A stretch of 64,000 nucleotides of DNA from the NCBI GenBank assembly GCA_022446905.1, contig JAKVBT010000006.1, positions 161,782 through 225,781 on the forward strand. Reading direction: 5' to 3'. The notes beneath the pieces were generated by a model, which saw only the letters and a list, made by a program, of their open reading frames with translations, ran no database searches and was not told the DNA's origin. Below are positions 1 to 11,067 of the stretch, in pieces; the stretch's first letter is position 1, and every line of letters begins with the position of its first letter. The position numbers and the translations under genes are program-made. This DNA comes from Phycisphaerales bacterium. GTDB lineage: Bacteria > Planctomycetota > Phycisphaerae > Phycisphaerales > SM1A02.

Positions 1-1379
1 GCACGGTTTCGTGCCTCGACAAGACTGGCGTCCAATGCCGTGACTGAAAGGACCCGACCGCCGCTCGAGGCCAATTTGCCGGAAGCATCACGGGTAGTTC
101 CTGCATGGAACAGGATCATGTCGTCATTGGATACTTCATCAGCACCCTCAATGGGTCGTCCCTTCTCATAACTCCCGGGATATCCCTCGCTGCACAGCAC
201 GACACAGCAGGCGTGTCTTGGGTCAAAGGAAATGTCCGCATCAATTAACGTGCCAGCGGCAGTGCGCCAGAGTGTGTCAAGCAAGTCGCCTTGAAAGCGA
301 GCCATCAAGGGTTGGCACTCGGGGTCACCAAATCGGCAGTTGAACTCCAGCACTTTGGGGCCACCCGGAGTCAGCATCATCCCGGCATAAATGACGCCGC
401 GGTAATCGATTTTGTTTCGCCGCAGTGCATCAACCAATGGGATCAATACCGTGCGTTCGATCAGGTCGAGCATGGCTTCATCCACGACGGGAGTGGGGCA
501 GTAGGCGCCCATGCCACCAGTGTTTGGGCCTGTGTCACCTTCGCCGACCTGTTTGTGGTCTTGGCAGGGATCAAGAATCCAAATCGTCTCGCCGTCATAC
601 AGGGCAAGAATGCTGGCCTCCTGACCTTCCAGCATTTCTTCGATGATGATCCGATCTCCAGCTTCGCCGAAACATCGTTCAACCATGATGGCTTGGATTG
701 CCTCGACCGCTTCCAGCGCGGTACGGCATACGACTACGCCCTTGCCGGCAGCTAGCCCGGCAGCTTTGACCACCATGGGTTCTTCGCGTGAGGTCAGTAG
801 GTCGCGTATGTGCGTATCCAAGGCGGGCATTGGGCGTTCGCCACGATCATCACTTCCGCGAAGCCACCAGAGCAGCGGCTCGAAAGTCATATCGCCGGCT
901 TCCACCTTGGCGTCTAGTTCCGGCTCGAAACTTCGCATTGCCCAGCGCAAGGCAGCGTTGGCTGTTTGCAAAGTCCGGCTTTCAGCAGTGGGTATGGCTG
1001 CCTGCCGCATGATTTCTTTGGCAAAGGCCTTGTCTGATTCAAGTTGAGCGCCAGCCTGAGTTGGGCCAAACACGCGAATGCCATGTTCGATCATGACATC
1101 AGCGACACCCTCTGCCAAGGGCTGCTCAGGTCCGATCACTACCAGATCAATCGCATTCTTCGTGCACCAGGTGGTGAGTGGATAAAAGTTGGTTGGATCC
1201 CAGCAGAATTCGCATGGCTTGGCGACGGCATCAATTCCTGGATTGCCTGGATGCGTTGTCCACAGTGTGCCGCACCGTGGTGATTGATGTAGGCGCCATG
1301 CGAGGGCGTGTTCGCGCCCACCGCCCCCAATTAAAAGGACATTGCATGACTCTGGGCATGGGTGGTTGGTTCCAGACAT
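1..1379 (-). CDS. purD: Phosphoribosylamine-glycine ligase, 3' end beyond window
   Basis: Joins 5-phosphoribosylamine to glycine with ATP in purine synthesis (cytosolic ATP-grasp enzyme). Translation from the ATG at 1379 gives an N-terminal [16 protein letters not shown] nucleotide fold, then [10 protein letters not shown], the [21 protein letters not shown] signature and [12 protein letters not shown], all diagnostic of PurD. The frame stays open to base 1, so at least 459 residues are present, already longer than the usual ~425. About 40 extra residues lie between ALRWA and VVKAAGL (roughly residues 153-200, bases 780-925), where other PurD proteins have a short loop. It is last in gcvH-uvrB-purD, 41 bases after uvrB. 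Identity is certain; the effect of the insertion is unknown. Confidence 0.95.
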   Translation of the reverse strand, partial: MSGTNHPCPESCNVLLIGGGGREHALAWRLHQSPRCGTLWTTHPGNPGIDAVAKPCEFCWDPTNFYPLTTWCTKNAIDLVVIGPEQPLAEGVADVMIEHGIRVFGPTQAGAQLESDKAFAKEIMRQAAIPTAESRTLQTANAALRWAMRSFEPELDAKVEAGDMTFEPLLWWLRGSDDRGERPMPALDTHIRDLLTSREEPMVVKAAGLAAGKGVVVCRTALEAVEAIQAIMVERCFGEAGDRIIIEEMLEGQEASILALYDGETIWILDPCQDHKQVGEGDTGPNTGGMGAYCPTPVVDEAMLDLIERTVLIPLVDALRRNKIDYRGVIYAGMMLTPGGPKVLEFNCRFGDPECQPLMARFQGDLLDTLWRTAAGTLIDADISFDPRHACCVVLCSEGYPGSYEKGRPIEGADEVSNDDMILFHAGTTRDASGKLASSGGRVLSVTALDASLVEARNR

Positions 1380-1420
1380 CTCTGAATCCTACCGCGAGCA
1401 TCAGAGATCTGCCCTAAATT

Positions 1421-3493
<2,073 letters not shown>

Positions 3494-3504
3494 GGCCTGC
3501 AGGC

Positions 3505-3885
3505 TCAGTTTGTGTAGCGCTCGTCGTATCCGGCGGCGTCCATCAACGTCTCAAGTGGGGTCATATCACTGGTGCGAATGCGAACCAGCCATCCGTCCCC
3601 CTGGGGGTCACGATTTAGGATCGCCGGGTCTTCAGAGGCAGTGTCATTGATCTCGATGATTTCTCCACCGACTGCTGAGAACACATCGCTGGTGGTTTTG
3701 ACTGACTCCACCTCGGCCACAGCATCGCCTGCTTGGACTGCCGTTCCTACAGGTCGCATTTCGACGTAGGTCACATCGGTCAACTCCGCAGCAGCGTGGG
3801 GGGTGATGCCGAGCGTGACCACATCACCATCGATGCGAAACCACTCATGTGAGTCGGAATAGCGGCAATCGTCAGGACTGGGCAT
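3505..3885 (-). CDS. gcvH: Glycine cleavage system H protein
   Basis: Lipoyl carrier that shuttles the aminomethyl group between the P, T and L proteins of glycine cleavage. The 126-residue product has the lipoylation context VESVK, with Lys63 as the attachment site, followed by the usual GEIIEIN and DGWL segments. The frame stays open upstream to 3939, but the start at 3885 is preferred because GGAG lies at 3892-3895, six bases before it, and the protein then has normal length. No gcvT or gcvP is in the window; instead it heads a transcript with uvrB and purD. A short inverted repeat lies upstream at 3955-3973. Confidence 0.94.
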   Translation of the reverse strand: MPSPDDCRYSDSHEWFRIDGDVVTLGITPHAAAELTDVTYVEMRPVGTAVQAGDAVAEVESVKTTSDVFSAVGGEIIEINDTASEDPAILNRDPQGDGWLVRIRTSDMTPLETLMDAAGYDERYTN

Positions 3886-3891
3886 GGGGTA

Positions 3892-3895
3892 CTCC
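3892..3895 (-). promoter_or_regulatory. Shine-Dalgarno site deciding the gcvH start
   Basis: GGAG on the minus strand, six bases before the ATG at 3885. It selects this codon over the in-frame ATG at 3939, which would add 18 residues unlike any H protein. Confidence 0.6.
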
Positions 3896-3954
3896 AGGCG
3901 GTTCGAGATGCTTGGGCTAGCTCCAAATTCGCAGTCCACCAGAGGCGGGGCCAG

Positions 3955-3973
3955 CCATGTCAGGCGGACATGG
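3955..3973. promoter_or_regulatory. Perfect inverted repeat in the gcvH / TIM-barrel divergent region
   Basis: CCATGTC-AGGCG-GACATGG is a perfect 7-base inverted repeat in the gap between the divergently transcribed gcvH and TIM-barrel genes. Position and symmetry fit an operator for a dimeric regulator. No regulator gene is adjacent, so function is inference only. Confidence 0.35.
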
Positions 3974-4026
3974 TATCAGGCGTCCGTCGATCTCTGGACG
4001 CTTGCGGTATGCTCCGACACCTCGCT

Positions 4027-4824
4027 ATGACCCTGCTGCTCTCACTCACCACCGGCTCCATTCGTTCGCTGCTTGATCCCAAGGCAGATCCGCCTCGAAC
4101 ACTCCACGATGCGCCCTCCTATGCTTGTGGTGAATTCGGGCTCCGGGGCCTCAGTGTGGAGGCGGACATGCTTGCGGGTTGGTCAGTGGCCGATCTGGAG
4201 TTGATGCGGAACCGGGCGGATCAGGCGGGGTGTCCCTGCCTGGTTCTTATCGACCGCACGCCGCTTCTGGTTGCTGAGGCGGTCGAAGATACCCGGACAG
4301 ATGCCGCAGCCAGATTGGGCCGGTTGGCGCAGGGGGCCAGTCGGCTTGGGTGCAACAGTGTGGCAGTCGAAATCGCGGTACCCACAGGTGATGAGGATGC
4401 TTTGGAGCGGGCGATCGACACCATGCAAGGAGTCATGACGGCCGTGGAGCGGCTTGAACTCAATCTCCTCTTAGCACCATCAAGTGGAATGACCGCCAGT
4501 GCTGAGGGCCTGTCCGATTTGATTAAACGCGTTGGTGGATTCCGCATCGGCGCACTGCCGACCTACGGAGATCCCGTATCGTCAGATGACCCCATTGCCC
4601 AGATGCGTCACCTCGCGCCCTATGCCGGGGCTGTGCATGTCCGCGTGGAAGGGTTTAATAAGAAGGGGGCGCATACCGGGCTGGATCTCGCTGCGGGGGT
4701 CGCTGCGGCCAAGGCCGTGGGCTATCAGAGCAATATTGCCATCGACTATGTCGGTGCATCGCCAGCTAAGGATCTTCCACGCGCTGTTGAAGTTCTGCAG
4801 GCCGCGGTAGAAGCCGAGGGCTGA
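4027..4824 (+). CDS. Sugar-phosphate isomerase/epimerase-like TIM-barrel protein
   Basis: About 265 residues resembling the xylose-isomerase-like TIM-barrel superfamily. The first strand (LLLSLTTGS), the second-strand GLRGLSVE, the central LNLLLAPSSGM and the late AGAVHVRVEGF and NIAIDYVG follow the alternating strand/helix pattern. Metal ligands are not clearly recognisable, so no reaction is assigned. The ATG at 4027 places strand 1 at the N-terminus; an in-frame ATG at 4009 and an open frame from 3970 are alternatives. A TATGCT box (4008-4013) lies 13 bases upstream and there is no Shine-Dalgarno sequence. It is the first gene before cmk (5-base gap), plsC and the antiporter. Confidence 0.6.
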   Translation: MTLLLSLTTGSIRSLLDPKADPPRTLHDAPSYACGEFGLRGLSVEADMLAGWSVADLELMRNRADQAGCPCLVLIDRTPLLVAEAVEDTRTDAAARLGRLAQGASRLGCNSVAVEIAVPTGDEDALERAIDTMQGVMTAVERLELNLLLAPSSGMTASAEGLSDLIKRVGGFRIGALPTYGDPVSSDDPIAQMRHLAPYAGAVHVRVEGFNKKGAHTGLDLAAGVAAAKAVGYQSNIAIDYVGASPAKDLPRAVEVLQAAVEAEG

Positions 4825-4829
4825 TCCTC

Positions 4830-5534
4830 GTGACCACCGCGTCGTCCGTCATCATCACAATCGATGGTCCGGCCGGAACCGGCAAGTCGTCGGTCAGCCA
4901 CCAACTCGCCAAACGACTTGGACTTCAGTGTCTGGATACTGGGGCCATGTACCGGTGTGTCACGCTGATGTCGATTCGCGAGTCGATTGATCCGTTGGAT
5001 GGGGACGCGCTTGTGGCAGCCCTAGAGCAGCACTCCATCGAATTTGACTGGGATGTCACGCCCCCACAGGTGTTGCTGGACGGATTGGGCGTTGAGGATG
5101 AAATCCGCGGGCCAGAGGTGGCCCAGCGGGTTTCGATTGTGGCCACGGTCGGTGTCGTCCGGGAGGCCATGGTGACGGCTCAGCGGCGCATTGCAGCAGC
5201 ACATCGAGGGATTATTAGTGAGGGTCGAGATCAGGGATCGGTCGTTTTCCCAGATGCAGATGTGCGTTTCTTTCTCATTGCAGATGCTTCGATCAGGGCA
5301 CGGCGTCGGGTGAGTCAATTGCAGGCACAGGGCAAGCATGCAGACCTGGACACCATCGAAGCCGAGATTCGATCTCGAGATGAAATCGATTCAGGTCGGG
5401 CCATCGGACCATTGGTATGTCCGGATGGAGCAGTAGAGATTGATACCACAGAACTGACGCTGCATCAGGTGGTTGACCGTCTGGAGCACGAAGTTCGCCA
5501 TCGTGTGGATGCGGCGGTCCTTGCATCATGCTGA
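4830..5534 (+). CDS. cmk: Cytidylate kinase
   Basis: Phosphorylates CMP/dCMP with ATP. The 234-residue product has the P-loop GPAGTGKSS (residues 13-21), LDTGAMYR in the CMP-binding region, SEGRDQGSVVFP in place of the usual GRDIGTVVFP, and a lid with RARRR. The start is GTG, five bases after the preceding stop, and the gene overlaps plsC by seven bases. Neighbourhood of cmk and plsC is seen in many bacteria, supporting the call. Confidence 0.95.
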   Translation: MTTASSVIITIDGPAGTGKSSVSHQLAKRLGLQCLDTGAMYRCVTLMSIRESIDPLDGDALVAALEQHSIEFDWDVTPPQVLLDGLGVEDEIRGPEVAQRVSIVATVGVVREAMVTAQRRIAAAHRGIISEGRDQGSVVFPDADVRFFLIADASIRARRRVSQLQAQGKHADLDTIEAEIRSRDEIDSGRAIGPLVCPDGAVEIDTTELTLHQVVDRLEHEVRHRVDAAVLASC

Positions 5535-6280
5535 GTTTGTTTCAATTCCGCCGCCGCAACAGTGACCGCTCATGGTTTGCGATGATCTTGTGGTGGGGGA
5601 TCGTTCCCTGGTCTGTGGGAACCATTGGGCGATTGCTGTGGGGCTATCGCACAGTGGGTATTCAACGGGTTCCTCGAACTGGACCAGCTTTGGTGATTGC
5701 CAACCATCAGTCCCACTTGGATCCCATGTTCGTCGGAGTTGCTGTGCGTGATCGCGGCTTTCGTGCGCTGGCAAGGCGAACGCTGATGCAGGACTTGCCA
5801 CGATTCATCGCGTGGTGCATGCGCGTCGGCTATCAGACAATTCAACTGGATCAAGATGGACCTGATCCAGCCTCGCTGAAGGCTTCGGTCCATGAACTCA
5901 AGTCGGGCCGCTTGTCAGTGATCTTTCCAGAAGGCGAGCGTTCCAAAGACGGCACGGTGCAGCCATTTCAGCGTGGTGTCTGGTTGTTGATCAAGCGCAG
6001 TGGAGCGCCAGTTCTGCCGATGGGGGTGGAAGGCACCTTGGATGCATGGCCAAGCGGAGGACGTCCAACGCGTCACGCAAGGGCGCTACTGCACATTGGT
6101 GAGCTCATTCCGCACCAGACGTTGATTGACATGGGCCCTGATGAGGGTCTGTCCTATCTGCGGCAAGTCATTGATGACCTGCGTATGGAGGCTCGCGCCG
6201 ACATTCGTCGCAGAAGCCGCGGGCGCTATCCGCGACCCGGACCTGCTGATCAGCCATTGCAAATGGAGCCTCCCGCGTGA
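5528..6280 (+). CDS. plsC: 1-acyl-sn-glycerol-3-phosphate acyltransferase
   Basis: Membrane-associated acyltransferase of phosphatidic acid synthesis. The 250-residue product has the catalytic HX4D motif as NHQSHLD (His60, Asp65) and the acceptor-binding FPEGERS block, with a hydrophobic N-terminal stretch (about residues 17-38) likely to anchor it. Its start overlaps the end of cmk and its TGA overlaps the next gene's GTG by four bases, so translation is probably coupled. Substrate chain length cannot be told from sequence. Confidence 0.9.
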   Translation: MLSLFQFRRRNSDRSWFAMILWWGIVPWSVGTIGRLLWGYRTVGIQRVPRTGPALVIANHQSHLDPMFVGVAVRDRGFRALARRTLMQDLPRFIAWCMRVGYQTIQLDQDGPDPASLKASVHELKSGRLSVIFPEGERSKDGTVQPFQRGVWLLIKRSGAPVLPMGVEGTLDAWPSGGRPTRHARALLHIGELIPHQTLIDMGPDEGLSYLRQVIDDLRMEARADIRRRSRGRYPRPGPADQPLQMEPPA

Positions 6281-7935
6281 CTGGTTGGGAGTTCGTTACC
6301 GATCTGGTCATTCTGCTCTCATCTGCCTCCCTGTTGGCCGTCATAGCGGAGCGCATTGGGCTCAGCGCTATTATTGGCGCCATTGTGGCGGGGATGTTGG
6401 TCGGTCCCGGAGTGCTGGGATGGGTGCGCAATGATCACCTAGAAGTGCAGTACGTCGCTGAGTTTGGCGTGGCCTTGCTCCTCTTTACGATCGGTTTGGA
6501 GATTACACGCGACCGCTTGCGGGCTTTTGGCCTGCCGGGTGCTGGCGCAGGCATTCTTCAAGTTTCATTGACCACCATTTTGGCTGCAGTGGTAGCCATG
6601 CTCATCGGCTGGGATGGTGCAGGGGCGATTGCAATTGGTGCCATGGTGGCGCTCAGTAGTACAGCTGCAGTTGCGCGATCATTGACCGATGGCGGACATC
6701 TCGAGTCGGCGCACGGACGCATGGCTATAGCCATGTTGTTGGTTCAGGACCTGGCCATTGTGCCGTTGGTGGTTTTGTTAGCGGTGCTTGGCGGGCCGGT
6801 GGAAGTTGAACAAGTTGCGGCTGAACTTGGATCCGCTGGTGTGCGAATGGTCGCGGCGGTACTCATTATTGGATTGATATCTGTGTTGCTGCTTCCACGA
6901 TTGCTTCAGAGTTCACGGGTCAGTGGCAATCGTGAACTCCCGGTGGTGTTGGCCGTGGTAACTGGCATTCTGGCAGCCTGGTTGTCACATGAAATGGGAC
7001 TCTCCGCAGCGTTGGGCGCGTTTGTTGCCGGGTTAGCACTGGCGAACTCACCATTTGCGCGGCAGATTCGAGTGGATGTCACGGGACTGAAAGCCATTTT
7101 TCTCACCATTTTCTTTGCCAGCATTGGTTCGCTTGCAGACCTTGCGTGGATGCTCGATGGCAATCGTCTCTTCGTCATTTTGCTGTTAGCGGGTCTGGTG
7201 ATCAGCGGCAAGACGCTCTTGGCTGCGGTGAGTGTGCGTCTGATTGGCATCGCCCCAGCCACTGGCCTGGCCGCCGGCATCTGTGTCGCGCAGATTGGGG
7301 AGTTCTCATTTGTACTTGGTGGTGTCGCGCGTGCAGAAGGACTGTTGGGAGATCACACACTCAACCTTTTCATCGGCACATCGGTGGTGACCCTCTTGTT
7401 CGTGCCACTGATGGTCAATGTGGCAAGTCGGATCGCTGGACAGGCGCGATCTAGCCGGTCTCCAGTCGCCGCTAGCGGAGATGCCCCACGCGTTGTGGTC
7501 ATCGGCATCGGCCCATCTGCAACGCAGAGCATCGAATTGGTGAGTGCTTCTGGGCATGCCTTGTCGGTCATTGATCTCAATGATCGTGCAGTGATGCGGA
7601 TGCGGCAGGAGGGGGTTGTTGGTCTGGTAGGCGATGCTCGACGTGAGGAAATGTTGCTCGCGGCGGGTGTGGCGCTGGCGCCGATGGTGGTGGTGACCTT
7701 GCCAGATCCGGTAGCAACAGCAGCGGTGGTCGAACGGGTGCGCGTTTTGGCACCAGAGACCCGCATTGTGGCCCGATGCAGCTACAACCGAGCTGAATCT
7801 TTGTTGCGTCGTGCTGGCGTGGATGACCTCATCCTCGAAGAGGATGCGGTGGGTGACATGTTGGCACAGGCAGTCGCAGACGGGCTTCTACCTCTAGCCG
7901 ATGCGACCGAGCAGTCGGCCGACTCCAGCGCATAA
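6277..7935 (+). CDS. Kef-type (CPA2) monovalent cation:proton antiporter with TrkA-N-like domain
   Basis: 552 residues. An N-terminal membrane domain of about 12 hydrophobic segments (residues ~5-375) carries typical CPA2 blocks such as ERIGLSAIIGAIVAGMLVGP, FTIGLEI and LVQDLAIVPLVVLL. A cytosolic Rossmann-like domain follows (about 400-530; VVVIGIGPSA...VIDLNDRAV...GDARREEMLLAAGV). The nucleotide-binding loop reads GxGxxA rather than GxGxxG. The likely role is K+ or Na+ exchange for H+; the ion cannot be assigned. GTG start overlaps the plsC stop. It is last in the run and convergent with putA. Confidence 0.87.
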   Translation: MTGWEFVTDLVILLSSASLLAVIAERIGLSAIIGAIVAGMLVGPGVLGWVRNDHLEVQYVAEFGVALLLFTIGLEITRDRLRAFGLPGAGAGILQVSLTTILAAVVAMLIGWDGAGAIAIGAMVALSSTAAVARSLTDGGHLESAHGRMAIAMLLVQDLAIVPLVVLLAVLGGPVEVEQVAAELGSAGVRMVAAVLIIGLISVLLLPRLLQSSRVSGNRELPVVLAVVTGILAAWLSHEMGLSAALGAFVAGLALANSPFARQIRVDVTGLKAIFLTIFFASIGSLADLAWMLDGNRLFVILLLAGLVISGKTLLAAVSVRLIGIAPATGLAAGICVAQIGEFSFVLGGVARAEGLLGDHTLNLFIGTSVVTLLFVPLMVNVASRIAGQARSSRSPVAASGDAPRVVVIGIGPSATQSIELVSASGHALSVIDLNDRAVMRMRQEGVVGLVGDARREEMLLAAGVALAPMVVVTLPDPVATAAVVERVRVLAPETRIVARCSYNRAESLLRRAGVDDLILEEDAVGDMLAQAVADGLLPLADATEQSADSSA

Positions 7936-8002
7936 GCGCATGGCTGGGGCCATACGGAGTGCCCCCGGCGTGAGAGCATCAATGTAAGCGATAGATTCTC
8001 TG

Positions 8003-10999
8003 CTACAGCCCTGGTGCAAATCCGCGGCGCATTGTGTTCTCACAGATGGCACGTGGAACCGTGAATTGGGCGAGGTACTCATCACCACCAGCCTTGGCCC
8101 CGACACCAGACATGCCAAATCCTCCGAAAGGCTGGCGTCCAACCAGAGCGCCGGTGCTGCCGCGGTTGAGGTACAGGTTGCCAACCCGGAATGCCTGTCG
8201 AGCTCGATCAAGATTGGCGGGTTTGCGGCTGTATACCGCACCAGTCAGCTTGTAGTCAGTGCTGTTGGCAATCTCAAGAGCTTGCTCAAATGACTCGGCA
8301 CGCATCACCGCGAGCACAGGACCAAAAATCTCCTCCCGGGCAAGACGATGATGCGGCTCAATGCCAGTAAAGACATGAGGGGCGACAAATGGTTTTCCAA
8401 CTTCTGCCTCCAGCCCAGCAGGCACTGGAAGTGTGGCAGCGAGAGTCCCTTCTTGTCGGCCAATCTCCACATACGACCGGATCTTCTCAGCGGCTTCTTG
8501 GTCAATGACCGGGCCAACATCCGTTCCGGGCAGCAGTGGGTTGCCAATGCTGAGTGTTTCAACTGACGGACAAAGACGATCGACAAATGGCTGCCAGGCT
8601 GTGCCAACAACAATTACGCGACTGCAGGCTGAGCACTTCTGTCCCTGGAAATTGAAAGCGCTATCACGTACCCCGAGCACCGCTTCATCCAAGTCCGCAG
8701 AGGTGTCAACAATGATCGCGTTCTTGCCGCCCATCTCACACACAACCCGCTTGACGAAGGGCTGGTCAGCAGTCACTTGGCCACATGCTTCCACAATGTC
8801 TAGGCCCACAGCCTTCGAGCCAGTGAATGCCACCAGTGAAGTGAGGGGGTGCCGGACCAAAGAAGCGCCAACGGTTTCGCCACGACCGGGCACAAAGTGC
8901 AAGACATCCTTTGGAATGCCAACTTCGTGCAGTAGATCCACCATCACCTTGGCAATGGCGGGCGTTTGCTCTGCGGGTTTGACGATCGCAGTATTGCCAG
9001 TCACCAAGGCTGCAACGGTCATGCCACAGCAAATGGCAAGTGGGAAGTTCCACGGCGAAATCACAACAGCGACTCCGCGCGGCTCATGGAAGTGTTGGTC
9101 GAGCTCGCCGATGAACTGCCCCAGCCGACGCGGTGCAAACATTGGGATCGCTTGACGAGCGTAGTACTCGCAAAAGTCGATGGCTTCACATACATCAGCG
9201 TCGGCTTCACGCCAGGTCTTGCCAGACTCGCGAATGATGATGCCTGCAAGCGTGTCACGTCGCTGTCGCATTGCCGCAGCAGCTGCGACGAGCAGATTGG
9301 CTCGCTCCGTTACCGGCGTATCGCGCCAAGCAGGAAATGCTCGATGGGCGGCTTCAACGGCTTGTGTCGCTTGTGCCTCCGTGGCATCAATGGCCACATG
9401 AGGCACTGCAGAGGCCTCGACGGCCTGTGTGAAAGCCTCGCGCTGAGATGCATCGGAGAAATCATGCATGGACTCAGAGAAGAAAGGTCGGCCATCAGCG
9501 AAGCCCTCAACGCTATTTGAAAGTGCATGTCGTTCAGGGGCGCTAGCGATGCGGGCAATGCCCGGATCTTCGCCATCGAAGGACTCATGGGGAGAAGCCA
9601 GTTGGGTTTCAACTGAGGACGTTCCAGTACTACTGCCCCGGAGCCATGACTCATTGGAGGTATTTTCAAGTAGACGTCGCACCAGATAGGCCATGCCCGG
9701 GATCATCTCGCCGACGGGGACATATTCACGCAATCGGATCTTGCGTTCCACCATGACCGCCTTGAGTTGGTCGGCCATGCCATGCAGCATTTGCAATTCG
9801 AGTGCTTCCGGTGGCAATCCCCGCTGCTCAAGCAGTGCCATGGCTGTGGCAATGGAGCGAAGATTGTGGGAGCCCAGCGCGAGTTTGACACCGCCTTCGG
9901 TTGTGTCACGAGGCATGCCAGCGATGAACGCCGAGGTCATGCGTTCAAAGCACGCATCCGTTTCGACCTTGCGTGACCAGACTGGCACAGGCCAGCCATG
10001 CATTTCAGCTTCAATTGTCTCCGCATCCCAGTACGCGCCCTTGACCAGACGCACCGTGACCTGCCGGCCGATGCGTTGTGACCATTCAATGATGCGACGG
10101 GCATCCTCATCGCCACTACGCAAATAGGCCTGCATGGCTAGCCCAGCAGGGAAGTCCACCTGTTCTACGCAGCGTTGGAACAGATCAATTGTCAGATCCT
10201 TAAATGCATGGTGCTCCATGTCAAAGTTGATCAGGACGTTCTTTTTGGCAGCGCATTCCAGTACCGGCCGTAATGCTTCGATCAAGCCCTCAAGCGTGTG
10301 CTCGTAGTCAACTGGATCTGTTCGGGCATACAAAGAACTGATCTTGATGGACACATTGGCTCTCGGAATCGGGCCGAGGTAGTCGGTGTCCAGAAGCGGG
10401 TTGTCAGCCCAGGTTGCGGTCTCATCAGGGAGGTGCTCAACCAGATCGAGATAGCGGGCTTGATATTGCGCAGCCTCCTGATCACTCAGACATGCCTCTC
10501 CGAGCAAATCCACAGAGAAGGCCATGCCTTGTGACCGAAGTTTCTGAAGCATCGGTGTTGCCGACGCAGCGTCAGTTCCGGCAATGAACCGTTTGGCCAT
10601 GGCTTCGATGCGACCAGCAACGGTCTTGGACATCGCGCCCTTGGCAAGACCGCCAGCTTTCAGCCCGAGACCAAGGCCGGATGGAAGGGTGACCCCGGGT
10701 TGGGTGAGGTAATCAACGAGATGCTCGTGGATGTCGTGTTTGGTGTGCAGTGATGGGAAGCAGTCGATGAATCGGAATAACTGCACCTTGAATGCGTCAT
10801 CCTTCATCGCCCAGTCCATCAATTTGTCCGACCAGAAGGCGGCCGAGAGCAGCCCGCTGGCATGTCGATCAGCCTCGCGGAGGAGATCGCCGCCAATGCG
10901 GTGAATCGCCGCCTCAGTAGCGCTGCCAAATGGGCTGCTGGCGCTTGGTGCGGTCGAGTTGACTTCAGGCGTACGAGATTTTCGGGCAAAGAGCGACAT
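8003..10999 (-). CDS. putA: Bifunctional proline dehydrogenase / L-glutamate gamma-semialdehyde dehydrogenase
   Basis: Oxidises proline to glutamate in two FAD- and NAD-dependent steps. 998 residues: the N-terminal proline dehydrogenase barrel has VRLVKGAYWD and the C-terminal hallmark LRxYxPxGxMxxMAYLxRRLLENTSNES. The aldehyde dehydrogenase part has EMGGKNAI (catalytic Glu) and GQKCSACSR (catalytic Cys). There is no N-terminal DNA-binding domain, so it is the non-regulatory type. The ATG at 10999 is chosen because TATACT lies nine bases upstream (11009-11014) and no Shine-Dalgarno sequence exists, consistent with a leaderless transcript; the frame is open to 11101. Divergent from prmC. Confidence 0.95.
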   Translation of the reverse strand: MSLFARKSRTPEVNSTAPSASSPFGSATEAAIHRIGGDLLREADRHASGLLSAAFWSDKLMDWAMKDDAFKVQLFRFIDCFPSLHTKHDIHEHLVDYLTQPGVTLPSGLGLGLKAGGLAKGAMSKTVAGRIEAMAKRFIAGTDAASATPMLQKLRSQGMAFSVDLLGEACLSDQEAAQYQARYLDLVEHLPDETATWADNPLLDTDYLGPIPRANVSIKISSLYARTDPVDYEHTLEGLIEALRPVLECAAKKNVLINFDMEHHAFKDLTIDLFQRCVEQVDFPAGLAMQAYLRSGDEDARRIIEWSQRIGRQVTVRLVKGAYWDAETIEAEMHGWPVPVWSRKVETDACFERMTSAFIAGMPRDTTEGGVKLALGSHNLRSIATAMALLEQRGLPPEALELQMLHGMADQLKAVMVERKIRLREYVPVGEMIPGMAYLVRRLLENTSNESWLRGSSTGTSSVETQLASPHESFDGEDPGIARIASAPERHALSNSVEGFADGRPFFSESMHDFSDASQREAFTQAVEASAVPHVAIDATEAQATQAVEAAHRAFPAWRDTPVTERANLLVAAAAAMRQRRDTLAGIIIRESGKTWREADADVCEAIDFCEYYARQAIPMFAPRRLGQFIGELDQHFHEPRGVAVVISPWNFPLAICCGMTVAALVTGNTAIVKPAEQTPAIAKVMVDLLHEVGIPKDVLHFVPGRGETVGASLVRHPLTSLVAFTGSKAVGLDIVEACGQVTADQPFVKRVVCEMGGKNAIIVDTSADLDEAVLGVRDSAFNFQGQKCSACSRVIVVGTAWQPFVDRLCPSVETLSIGNPLLPGTDVGPVIDQEAAEKIRSYVEIGRQEGTLAATLPVPAGLEAEVGKPFVAPHVFTGIEPHHRLAREEIFGPVLAVMRAESFEQALEIANSTDYKLTGAVYSRKPANLDRARQAFRVGNLYLNRGSTGALVGRQPFGGFGMSGVGAKAGGDEYLAQFTVPRAICENTMRRGFAPGL

Positions 11000-11008
11000 G
11001 AGACCGCA

Positions 11009-11014
11009 AGTATA
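11009..11014 (-). promoter_or_regulatory. Putative -10 box for leaderless putA mRNA
   Basis: TATACT on the minus strand, nine bases before the putA ATG. Transcription would start two or three bases before the ATG. No clear -35 box. Confidence 0.5.
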
Positions 11015-11053
11015 GAGGCAGGGGTGGCCTGCCTTGCTGCTGACCTGCCGTGG

Positions 11054-11059
11054 TAGCCT
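11054..11059 (+). promoter_or_regulatory. Putative -10 box for leaderless prmC mRNA
   Basis: TAGCCT, eight bases before the prmC ATG at 11068, with no Shine-Dalgarno sequence between. It fits the TAnnnT spacing seen at several other transcript-head genes here, but the hexamer itself is weak. Confidence 0.35.
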
Positions 11060-11067
11060 GCGTTTCA

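Noticed and set aside
3886..4026. Glycine riboswitch upstream of gcvH
   Set aside because: The gap is too short and lacks the tandem aptamer cores; only a simple dyad is visible.
7946..7965. GGGGC...GCCCC hairpin as a terminator between the antiporter gene and putA
   Set aside because: Only five pairs with a ten-base loop and no U-tract on either strand.
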